NCBI RefSeq assembly: GCF_020509005.1
Contig: NC_063024.1
Location: 372,001 to 436,000 of the forward strand
Source of the DNA: Fulvia fulva
Lineage: Eukaryota; Ascomycota; Dothideomycetes; Mycosphaerellales; Mycosphaerellaceae
DNA: 64,000 bases
Direction: 5' to 3'
Below the pieces are notes generated by a model. That model was not told where the DNA came from. It worked only from the letters and a program-made list of their open reading frames with translations, and searched no databases. Both the position numbers and the translations under genes were made by a program. This document shows positions 43,218 to 52,867 of the stretch, piece by piece (positions within the stretch are counted from its first letter, which is position 1; every line of letters begins with the position of its first letter).

Positions 43218-46200
43218 CTACTTCTTGCCCTTGGCCTTAGCAGGAGCCTTCTTCTTCCTACTGTCCTCATCCTCGAGACCTCCATCTCGATCCTTCCTGG
43301 CAGCCTTCTTCTCAAGCTCGTCCCAGTCCTCGCCCTCATCCTCTTCGCTGACCTCCTCATCTGAGGCGTCCGCGGAGGCATCATCATCGAAGTCAGACTC
43401 GTCCTCGCTCTCTGAGGCAGAGGCAAGCTCCTCTTCCGACACCTCGAAGGCAGACTCTTCACTCTCTTCCTCACTCCCCTCGTTGTCAGACTCATCACCG
43501 AGGAATGACCAGCCACCATCTGCGAAAAATGTATGAGGGTCCTGAATGACGGTCTTCATGATGGTAGCCCAGTTCAGGTTCAGCGGACCTTCGGTGAAGG
43601 GGATATCGACACTGTCCAGCCAGTCGCGTACACTGTCCAGAGACTCGACGGGAATGGTATTGATGTGTGTTGGTGGCTTGGTAAAGTCTTTGTAGACAAT
43701 GACCATGTCGAACTGCTTCAGACCGAACTGCACTCGTTCGAGATGCACAATCTCAATGTCGTTAAGTGTGATGACCATGAATGGTGGTTCTGTGACCTGA
43801 ATCAAGCAGTCCGTGGTAGGTTGGATGGTGACGGAACTTCTACTGGGCACACCATTGAAGCCCAGGTCGCGGAAGGGAATGTCGACCTGCAGACCCTCAT
43901 TCTTGCCAGCGTCCGAGATCTTCTCTGCAAAGTTCTTGAACTCCTTGTCGAGTTGCGCACGTCTACGCTTCTCTTCTTGTTCTGCTTCGAACTCTTCTTC
44001 GTCACCGTATCTGTGCTTGCGCTTACGGTTGCCCGTCTCGTCGAACTGCATCTCCGTCGCCTCGCGGTAGAACTGCACATCCTTTGTCTTCCTCTTGCCA
44101 ATGATGATCGGATTGATCAAGTGAATGTGGATGATAACGATCAGCTCACCAACGCAAGGCTGGAAGAACAAGTGCTTGATGTTGCTGAAGAGAACGTCGA
44201 TCCTCTGGCTGCCCATGTGGTTGTAGCGGAGACCGTTCTGGTGGATCTCGACAGAACCACCAACGCGCTTGCTCTCAACAGCCGGCCGCATGTAGATGTT
44301 ATCCAGTCTGTATGGTCGGCGGTTGCGAATCTCCACGAGTTTGTCTTGCTCGACAACATCCTCCATATCCTTCTTCTCTTGCTCCTTGCGGTTTGCCGCC
44401 TTCTTCATGTCGGTGATCTGGTTCTGAATGTCCTCCATGCGCTGGTTCGACTGGCTTCGGAATGTGAGCGATCGGATGAACTGTGCACTTGGATCCTCGA
44501 AAGGCTGGTCATCCTTTCTGCCAACACCCTGACCTGGCGACAAGAAGTTTATTCGCAGGTAGCAGAACCCGCCTTCTGTGCTCGTTGTCGCGTTCTTGAT
44601 GGTGTTGATGTGGAAGGGCACAGGACGACCCATGATGGGAAGGATAACCGTGGACGCTTTCTGGTCAACCATCACCGTGAGATCTTTCACCTTGGATGGG
44701 AGCTGATTGTCGCGCTTGTACGACTCGAAGCGCTTGAACTTCTTTTCCTCGGTGCCATTCAAGTTGCCGTGACCTTCGGTGTACTTCTCGAGACCATCGC
44801 TCTGCTTCTTCGCGTGCAGCTCTTTCTGATGTTCTCTTCGTGCAGCCTCTTTCTCCTCGTTCTGTGTCACCCCGCCCTGGCCTCGGAGACGGTGCTTGGT
44901 GATGTTCGATTGTGCCACAGCTCCAACTCGTGCATCCTTCTTTGGCTTCGGCTTCTTCTCCTCCTCCTCGTCATCATTGAAGAAGAAAGAAGCGCTCTCC
45001 ATATCGCGAGGCGCATCTTTGGTGAAGCAGTAGGCCTCGGAACTGCTGGTAACGCGGACGGTGTCGCTCAGCAAGAGTGAGTATGTGCCGTCGCGCTTCT
45101 TGTCTTTCGCGGTAGGGTTCTCGAGGTTTGAGAAGCCGGTTGTGATCGAGAACGTCATGCCGTCCTTGAGCTGGCGGGTGTTCTTCGCGTTCAAGTTGAG
45201 AGTGTTGTCCTTGGCCTCAATTCCGATACCAGCGCCCACTGATTTGAAAAAGTTGTCAACCAGCTCTGGCTTCTTCGCCTTGACGACTGCAACCGCCTTG
45301 TTGTAGACGTCCTTCGCCTGTACGCCTTCTCGCAACTCCTTGATCACAGTATCGTGCACAGTCAAGAGCAGCTTGTACATGCTCTCCTGCGTCTTGTTGG
45401 GCTCCACAAGGTATGTTCTGGCAATCATCGATGCGTACGTCTGATATCGCAGACCAAGAGCGGAGATAATGACACCCGGTTGGTGGAGGTTGTTGTCATC
45501 TGGCTCAGTGGCCAGTTTCAAGTCGAAGTTGCCGCCACTCTGCACTGTGGGACTAACGGACCAGTCGAGTTGCATGGCATCAAACTTGCCCACGCCCTTG
45601 AGAGCCCTGAAGAACTTCTCGTCATCCAGCTTGTTCGCAACCTTGTCCGAGAATGCCTTGTGTGTGATCTTCTTCTCCTTGTCCAGAATGTCTGACATGG
45701 TCTCGACAAAGTAGTCCTTCATGACGTAGGCAGAAGCACTCGCGGCGTTTCTGATCGCCTTGAGTTCGTTCTCGTCCTTGACAGCCATGACGGTAGAAAG
45801 AGCCACACTGACATCGAACTCCTCGACGTCCTTGCTGATCTCGGCGAACGCTGTCTTCCACTCTGCCATGAAAGGACCAGTCGATGACTCCTTGGTGATG
45901 GTGCCGACCTTCTTGCCAGCGTTCTTGATCGTCTCGTTGATCTTCTCGAACTGTTTCGCGTTCTCCTCGGCGTCCTTTCCTCGTACAATGATCTCGACGG
46001 GTGTCTTGCCGTCTTTGAGCGCCTCGAGATATGTCGCCTTCTTCTTGGTGGTCACAATATACATGGCCTCCATGGTGATGACGAAAAGCGTCGCTGGAAA
46101 CTCGTAGCCCAGCAGCCAGAACTGCAGGCCATTTGCCTTGTGGAAGCCTTGGGATTCATCGCTCTTTCCCATGCAGACAGCGATGCTGCCGACATCCCCA

Positions 46201-46301
46201 AAGACACTGTTGCCACTGCGCTTGTCGGCCTTCCATTGTGTGATCAGGCCAGACAGGCGATTGTGGAACGCCGCCTTGTCGATTGACACTTCTTCCGCCA
46301 T
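43218..46301 (-). CDS. SPT16: FACT complex subunit Spt16
   Basis: Spt16, with Pob3, forms FACT, the histone chaperone that loosens and rebuilds nucleosomes ahead of polymerases. The frame is open to 46,610 but the true start is ATG 46,301 (MAEEVSIDKAAFHNRL), giving 1,027 residues, the normal length. Order of parts: the aminopeptidase-like N-terminal domain (to about 440), a linker, a dimerisation domain (NAxxEGG-type; here SPGQGVGRKDDQPFEDPSAQ), the middle tandem PH-like domain (RRPYRLDNIYMRPAV to FMVITLNDIEIVHLERVQFG), and an acidic tail of Glu/Asp/Ser (from about 930) ending KKKAPAKAKGKK, as in other fungi. No introns are seen. It is divergent from the mitochondrial carrier at 46,634. Confidence 0.96.
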   Translation of the reverse strand: MAEEVSIDKAAFHNRLSGLITQWKADKRSGNSVFGDVGSIAVCMGKSDESQGFHKANGLQFWLLGYEFPATLFVITMEAMYIVTTKKKATYLEALKDGKTPVEIIVRGKDAEENAKQFEKINETIKNAGKKVGTITKESSTGPFMAEWKTAFAEISKDVEEFDVSVALSTVMAVKDENELKAIRNAASASAYVMKDYFVETMSDILDKEKKITHKAFSDKVANKLDDEKFFRALKGVGKFDAMQLDWSVSPTVQSGGNFDLKLATEPDDNNLHQPGVIISALGLRYQTYASMIARTYLVEPNKTQESMYKLLLTVHDTVIKELREGVQAKDVYNKAVAVVKAKKPELVDNFFKSVGAGIGIEAKDNTLNLNAKNTRQLKDGMTFSITTGFSNLENPTAKDKKRDGTYSLLLSDTVRVTSSSEAYCFTKDAPRDMESASFFFNDDEEEEKKPKPKKDARVGAVAQSNITKHRLRGQGGVTQNEEKEAARREHQKELHAKKQSDGLEKYTEGHGNLNGTEEKKFKRFESYKRDNQLPSKVKDLTVMVDQKASTVILPIMGRPVPFHINTIKNATTSTEGGFCYLRINFLSPGQGVGRKDDQPFEDPSAQFIRSLTFRSQSNQRMEDIQNQITDMKKAANRKEQEKKDMEDVVEQDKLVEIRNRRPYRLDNIYMRPAVESKRVGGSVEIHQNGLRYNHMGSQRIDVLFSNIKHLFFQPCVGELIVIIHIHLINPIIIGKRKTKDVQFYREATEMQFDETGNRKRKHRYGDEEEFEAEQEEKRRRAQLDKEFKNFAEKISDAGKNEGLQVDIPFRDLGFNGVPSRSSVTIQPTTDCLIQVTEPPFMVITLNDIEIVHLERVQFGLKQFDMVIVYKDFTKPPTHINTIPVESLDSVRDWLDSVDIPFTEGPLNLNWATIMKTVIQDPHTFFADGGWSFLGDESDNEGSEEESEESAFEVSEEELASASESEDESDFDDDASADASDEEVSEEDEGEDWDELEKKAARKDRDGGLEDEDSRKKKAPAKAKGKK

Positions 46302-46633
46302 CGTGTCGCCGAACTGATGGGTTGGTGGAAGAGTCGCTCGAGGTTGCCGTACGGCGAGGGTGGATGTAAGGAAGATGGAGCGCTGAGAGGGAGAGTGCAA
46401 AGTAGAAGTGCAGAGGTGCGACGCGCGAACGCGACACGAGCTGGAGGCAGCGATCAGAGCGGGGACGTGCACGCTAAGCCTGATCTGGAGCGGAAAGAGC
46501 TGTGGGGCCATATCTTGAAGCATCGACTGACTCCTTCCCTCGTTCTCTTCACTGTTACATTCACTTCTTCTTGCATGTGACCGCACTACGATGATACGAT
46601 GATACGACACTGCACGTACGATCTAGCTCGGCA
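46302..46633. promoter_or_regulatory. Shared divergent promoter, Spt16 and carrier
   Basis: This is a 332-bp gap; no specific element was identified. Confidence 0.35.
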
Positions 46634-47969
46634 ATGAGCAGCGGCAGCATCGATGGCGACACGCGAGACGCTGCGCTCCGCGAAGGCGGACAGATCAACG
46701 CTCAACACAAGCACAAGAAGAGGAAAGAGCATGCCTCGACGGGCTTCACGGCGGCTACCATCCGTGCCTTGAGCGCCCGTCTTCTTACTTTTTATTTCAG
46801 AGCTCCCATCAAGGCATTTTTCAGGCCTCGAATAGAGTGAGTGGTGCGCACCTATCCCTTTCCAACACTCGGATCTGACAGTATTGTAGTTATATGGTAT
46901 GCACTCCTTGAATGATCCAGCTATATCACCACTAACACCTTCCAAGGGCTATGCTCGCGCCATCAGCCCAGCAGTACAAGCGGGGGAGGCCTGGTCATGG
47001 CGAATGACTTCACCAATGTTGCTCGCTAGTGCCGTTCGACAGCACGGGTGGAGCTTCATCCCCAACCAGGTCTTGCCACCTTTGATCGCGAACACTGCTG
47101 TCGGTGCAGTGCTATATACTGCCTACCTGCAGACCCTGAACACGATCCATGAGCCTTCGTCCCTGGCCTCGAAGCGACCGTACCCACCTCCTACCCCTGG
47201 CACCTGCTTCACCGCAGGTGTGGTGGCTGGATCCATCCAGTCGGTGCTCGCGGCACCTCTTGATGCATTACAAGTCCGCTTCCAGTCTTCTGAGATGACC
47301 CAGGGCAAGTACCGCAACATGTGGCACTATGGCTGGCGCAAGGTGCACGAGATCGGTGCACGAGGTGTCTTTGCCGGCTGGACCCTATCGCTATTCCGTG
47401 ATGCTCTCGGTGCAGGTGTATTCTTTACCACTTTCGAGACGGTCAAGTCACAGGCATTCTATGAGTTCGTCAGCATTTCTTACGGATCGTGGACCAAGCT
47501 CTCACCATACCAGCAGCAGTCTATCAAGACACAACATGCAACGTATGGACCGGCAGAAATCCGACCACACTATATGGTTGAGCCTACCTTCCTCTTGCTC
47601 GCCGGAGTCGCGGCCACCGTCTCACAGGCTTTGGTCCAGCACCCACTCAGCAAGATCCAAGAGCTGCACTATGGTCGACTTACCTGGATCGATGCCCACG
47701 ACTACCACAGACCTGGAGAGCGGAAGACCAAGGCACTGAGACTCTACGCCGCAGCATATCGAAAGACTTTGAAGCAGTGTCTGATCATGGCTCGGCGGAA
47801 CGGCGGTCTGCGGCGATATCTGTACAACGGCTTCCTGATGACCACACTCCGCCAAACTCCCTCGACGAGCGCTGGCCTGATCGTCTTCGAAGTCTTGCGA
47901 CGCAAGTACGGCATGGACGACGAAGCTGTCAAGATACCCAAGAATGGATACGAGATTGTTCTTACATGA
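46634..47969 (+). CDS. Mitochondrial carrier family protein with microexon
   Basis: Three exons: 46,634-46,836, a 7-nt microexon 46,890-46,896 (TTATATG), and 46,947-47,969. Introns are 53 and 50 bp. The joined frame reads RPRIDYMGYARAISP across the microexon, and the product is 410 residues. Carrier features: GVVAGSIQSVLAAPLDALQVRFQ (the P-x-D-x2-x-x-R signature of one repeat), GARGVFAGWTLSLFRDALGAGVFFTTFE, and a final LYNGFLMTTLRQTPSTSAGLIVFE. The repeats are more divergent than in standard carriers and only one full signature is seen, so this belongs to a fungal-specific branch. Substrate unknown; inner-membrane location is inferred. Confidence 0.82.
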
Positions 47970-48040
47970 TACCCAGCTCTTAGATCTTGGATGACACCCA
48001 CTCCAGCTATGGAATCTTCTTCGCTCTCAATCTTTCGGCT

Positions 48041-48323
48041 TTACTTCTTTGCACTTGTATCATCTCCCACATTGTTATTCTTCGAGCTCTTTGCTTTGCG
48101 GGTCTGTTCTTGGTTCTCGCGTCCGCCCTCGGTCTTCTTGTTGTTCTTGTCGCCGTACTTGCCCTCTGGCGAGCTGCCCTTCACGTCATTGACTGGGACG
48201 TTGGCTGGGAGTCAACGGTTAGCTAACATACTGTAGAAGCTCGGTAGCTTCAGACCTACCATTCTCGGGCAAAGCCTCTGGCTCGAGCACTGGGTTCACT
48301 GCGCCGGTGTTTGGGTTTGGCAT
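48041..48323 (-). CDS. Small hydrophilic protein, 75 residues
   Basis: Exon 1 is 48,323-48,260 and exon 2 is 48,204-48,041, with a 55-bp intron (gtaggt ... cag, containing GTTAGCTAAC). The joined frame is MPNPNTGAVNPVLEPEALPE then NANVPVNDVKGSSPEGKYG and a Lys/Asn-rich tail ending SAKK. There is no signal peptide or membrane helix. The good splice sites, in-frame joining and compositional character support a real gene, but I recognise no family. It converges on the carrier gene, with 71 bp between stops. Confidence 0.55.
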
Positions 48324-49341
48324 CTTGATCTGTCTTATGCGTATTGAACTTGATGTACCACGAACGACAGTGCCAGTACGATTTCGCAGAGGTCATGCCA
48401 ACGATACTAATCCTACATCTACTGGCCATTGGCACATTCGCTCATCATGATGCTCGCGTGCCCTCGAGGTGCGTAGTGGGCGTCATGACGGACTGCTATA
48501 CTTTGGTAGTGCTACGCGCTTAGACGTTGTGGATGCATGGATGCCTTAGTATACCTTACGAGACGTCTTCATACCATGAGCTCGACACAGGCGCCTATTT
48601 CTACCTGTCTAGCATCGATTCACTACCATTTACACCAGCTGTGACAGCTGGCCATGACTTACACCACTCCCGAAGCGATCAGATCACCACTGGCCGAAAA
48701 GATCAACCTGGGCACCGAGCGAATACACACATACTCCCTTCTTACTCCGAGCCCCCGACTCTTGTCCAGCTCCGATACAATTGCAAGGATGATTGAATGA
48801 CCCTGCCATTCAACCAAAGACTACCACCGAACACGCCAGCGATTGAGCTCAATATATTCCTTTCTGCACCAAGACCCGCATGCATGCGACCATCCAAGTC
48901 AACGACGAAGCTGTACAAAGACAACTTCAACAGATGTGTTGGCATCGACGTCGCTACCAGAGAAAACTTACAGATATGAATGCTCAAATTGTTTCATGCA
49001 GCACATGCGACCACAGGCCAACGAAAGCGAGGAACCCCGTCCGCTCTGCCCGGTGCTGATGCACTTCACCCTATGTGATACCAACGGGTTCCTGTCATTG
49101 GCCTTGACGGAGCTGCATTTTCGATTCCAGGAACCCGGATTTGGAACGAGCTGTGTAGCTTTCAGCACATGCTGTACGATCGATACCGGACGCGATAGCT
49201 GGGTCTTGTGCAAATGCACGCACCACTGTGCAAGAGGTTACCGGGCACTCGCTATCAGGCCGGCTCCGTACTATAAGATCATGTCGTCCCGTCTTCTATA
49301 CTGCCGTAGCTCTACTGTTGTAGGGAAGTCTTTTGCACCTC
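48324..49341. other. Intergenic, edge of the repeat block
   Basis: A plus-strand frame at 48,843-49,433 shows no family resemblance. The sequence changes character at about 49,440, where TA-rich, CA/TG-poor DNA begins. Confidence 0.4.
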
Positions 49342-49763
49342 GATGCCTACCCCAGCCGAGCTTATCCATCGCTCCCAGCGAGCCAGGCGGGCGGTCGGTC
49401 TACACTGCTCGCCCGGTTAACGGGAGCGAATGAACCGCCAAAGGAGAGATTGGATCAGGTGTGCTAATCGTACATATCCGACCGAATCGTACTAGCATAA
49501 CGCATGTAGGTTCTACACGGAAGTGGCTAGAATCCTAGCACCCGAAGGGTCGAACCCTTATAGGACTGCCCCGTCTCTAAACCAGATCGAAGCGTTCCTC
49601 ATATGGAATGCTTAGCGGATGAAAGGGTCGCTGTCCGATAAGATTACAGTAAAGACTCTTAAGAACGACTAGGACTACTTGCGTCGAGATATCGAAGCCC
49701 ATATCGGACACAAATACACGAGGGACGAATTGGAGGAGCTCGACTTTGTAAGTTATTACTATT
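49342..49763 (+). pseudogene. RIP-damaged ORF, possibly DUF3435-like recombinase
   Basis: One frame from ATG 49,342 stays readable for about 140 codons if four stops are ignored (one TAA and three TAG, two of them where Trp or Gln would fit). It gives NQIEAFLIWNA, RMKGSLSDKITVKTLKND, then DYLRRDIEAHIGHKYTRDEL. The helix-rich TVKTL pattern recalls the N-terminal region of fungal DUF3435/Crypton-type tyrosine recombinases, but the match is from memory and weak. The catalytic half is not visible. Confidence 0.35.
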
Positions 49764-50540
49764 AAGTCTCTAGGCAGGTTTCGATTATCAACGTTCGTAG
49801 GTTATTACATCTAACATTAGAGAGAGCAAAGGGCTATCTATAGGCACGCGAGAGCGGCCTTTAGCTAATATAGGTATAGTAAAGGATCTACTATAATATC
49901 TATTAAGATGTAGCATCTCAAAGGGAGTCAACAATCAGGAAGTGATCTGGCAGCCTGAGGCATCTACGATGACTCAGCTTGTAGGGAGATACCTTCTCTC
50001 CCCTTTAGCTTAGATAGACATCTAACATAATCAACATATTGGTTCCTATTATATTGCTATATGCTCGTGCTATTAGTCGGTTGAAAATTGATCTCTTACT
50101 CCACTCCGCTACTATCTACCCGTACCTATTTAATAGGTTATAAGCCCGGGTTTATATAGGAATAAGAGCAACCTATATTAGTACAGGTTACTTATATCCC
50201 TTACTATCGTAGCAGAAAACATCTAGGAATTAGAAGTCTACCCCGTCTATCCTATTAAGGAGCTTAGTTCGATACTAAGTAATAGGTAACCTAGATAAGG
50301 ACTCTATACGGCTTACTTAAAGCTAATACCTTGAAGATACTCTATAGGTAGAACTATATCGAGATACTATTAAGAAGGACTTTAAGTAAGTCATTTGAAG
50401 CTCTACTAGGAGAGACAGACCTATATCCTAGCCCCGAGACCTTATACCGCTCCTTCTTTACTTAACTAAGTAGGCCTTAGTATCTACACCTACGAACTTT
50501 CCTATTCTATACTAGAAGCCTTAGCAGGATCTAAGCTACC
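49764..50540. repeat. RIP-mutated AT-rich DNA, unassigned
   Basis: Dense TA, CTA and TAG words with few CA or TG dinucleotides. It may hold the 5' end of the Copia element that follows; no LTR boundary could be fixed. Confidence 0.45.
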
Positions 50541-52867
50541 ACTTTGGAACATACACACCTTGTTTTATTATATCTAATCTATTATAGATTTATACTAAGA
50601 GAAGACAGAGGAGAAGGGAGGCAAAATCCTAATTCTTAGGAGGGACAATTAGAAGAGATAGTTCAACCTTTAGAGATATAAGATAGAGAGCTAATTAGTA
50701 TTCTTTACAATTAATAACCTAATAGAAGTGTCTTTTGACAACATTAAGGGCAAGACTCTGAAACTCTAAGAAGAGGCTATAACTAAAGAGATCCTCCGCT
50801 AATATAGATAGGACATAATGTAGTATACAACTTCAGTATCCTTAGTAGGATCATAGAAGAAGATGAATTTGAGCTTAAGGGCTTATATAAATCTAGAAGA
50901 GCTACTAAGAAGTGGGTATATCTCTAGAATAAGTATAGCTAGGTGCTACTAACCTATATATATAAGCTTATAAAGCAATTTGTGACCTTTAAGATAAGTA
51001 AAGAGTTCACTATTAGATCTATATAGACACACCTGGTTTCTCTTAGAAAAAGGATTGCTAATGTTGACCTAGAGGGTTAGCATTACAGGAAAGCTAATAT
51101 AAGGATAACCTAGCTCTTAAGCTCACTGCTACCTAGCTACTATATAACTAGGGATACTATTATGGCTTAGCTAAAGATAGATCATAAAAGGACCTTAAAG
51201 ATCCTTAAAGCTTAAGAAGCCAGGTTAGATCCCTCTAAGGCTAAGTATAGCATAGTAGCCACCTAGGTCAAGCCCTTAGGTCTAGTAAGACCACTCTCCT
51301 ACCTTCTCTATAAGAAGGATCATCTAATTAAGGACTGCCCTAGTCTGCCTAAGGCAAGAAAGGTCCTTAGATCTCATTCCTAACTACTATCTTCCTAGAA
51401 TATAATATATGTTAAGAAGAAGAGAACTCTACTACCTACTTTAAGGAGGACACTAAGAGAGAAGTCCTCTATAGAAGAACTTAAGAAAATGGTAAATAAA
51501 CTCAGCTCTAATATACTGTCGCTCTAGAAGAACTAGGCCTAGTCTTATACCTCTAAAGTAAAGAAGACTAGAAAAGGGTTTTCCGCCTAAGAGTCACGTG
51601 ACTCATGCAGCTCATCCCTAGAGACAATGTCTAATAATAATGATGAGTATGATGAAGTGGCTCACTCAACTATAGAAGTCTAAGGCAAGTTCCCCTCGTT
51701 AGAGTAGTTACTTAACTCCTATACTTTATCCTATATAACTGACTAAAGCTACCTCTTTAGATCTATAACTCCCTTAATAAGGAGGAAATAGATCAAAGTA
51801 GGAGGTGGGTTTTTATTAGCCACTTATATTAGGAATGTAGAGATGAGTAGGAGAGCTAGTAGAAAAGTTGTTTTAGAAGATGTCCTACTTATACCTAAGC
51901 TAGGAGTAAACCTGGTTTTATAGAACTAGTTTAGCAAGCAGTTTAGTGTTCAACCTCTATTATTTTCTCTTGTTTCTCCCTCTAGTAAGACTATTGTCTA
52001 GACAAAGCTCCTTAGGGGGGTTCTATTTATTAATAAGATTTCTCCTCTCCTACAAGAACGGGCACATTACTTATTATATACACTACTAATAGAGAATGCC
52101 TTTATAACTGCTTAATTAGAGACCGACCTGAAGTAGTAGGAGCTTTAGTATAGAAGATTTATACACTTTAGGAAGAATTTGCTCTAGAATCTTTATAAGG
52201 TAACAGACTTAAAAGAACCTATTCCTATCCCTAAGGATAGCTTTCACTAGTACAGAGTATGTTCAATAGCAAAGATAAAGAAGTACAAAGGCAAAGTTAT
52301 AGAGAGAAGACCTGAAAGACTTGCCCTTGTATCTATTAATATATGTGGCCTACTACTAATCTTAAGACTAGGATTCAAATACTAGCTTAAGATTGTTAAC
52401 AACTTCTCTAGGAAGAAGTGGACCTTTCCTCTTAAGAAAAGAGAAGATACTCTAGTTGCTCTCTAGAACTAGAAGATTAAAGTAGAGAGGAAAGTATTAG
52501 CGTAGCTAAAAGCAGTAAGGCTTAACAATACAAAAGAACTTATTACATTAGTAAAGTAGTAGGAGAAGGATTTAGGGATTAGGCTCGAGCCGACTAAGGC
52601 ATACAACTCTCTATAGAATAGACTAGTTAAGAGGTCAATACAAACCTTAGAGGACTCTATAAGGGCAATGCTTAAAGAGGCTAAAATGCCGGTTGAATTT
52701 TGGCCTAAAGTACTAGAGGCCCAAACTTATATAAGGAACAAACTACTAAATGGCCTAGATTACGATAGGTTTAAGGTTTCACTAGATAAGGCTTTTAATA
52801 GTATCAAACCGACTATTAACCATTTGAAAGTTTAGGGATATAAAGCTATTGTCTATATAGACATAAG
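50541..52867 (+). mobile_element. Ty1/Copia retrotransposon, 5' part (gag to integrase), RIP-mutated
   Basis: The start is approximate. One plus-strand frame reads with many TAG/TAA stops but few shifts. In order it shows a UBN2-type gag (LKGLYKSRRATKKWVYL, LLSSLLPSYYITRDTIMA), a decayed zinc knuckle (DHLIKDCPSLPK), protease-flank and GAG-pre-integrase remnants (PKLGVNLVL), and integrase (NNFSRKKWTF, RAMLKEAKMPVEFWPKVLEA, TINHLKV). The order gag, protease, integrase before reverse transcriptase is the Copia order. It is interrupted at 52,867 by a LINE. Inactive. Confidence 0.8.

Noticed and set aside
43533..45080. 515-codon open frame on the plus strand
   Set aside because: It lies wholly antisense to Spt16 and its translation (long Leu/Val runs) is the mirror of the Spt16 codons; Spt16 is certain.
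48843..49433. 196-codon plus-strand frame
   Set aside because: No recognisable motif and it borders the RIP zone; insufficient support.
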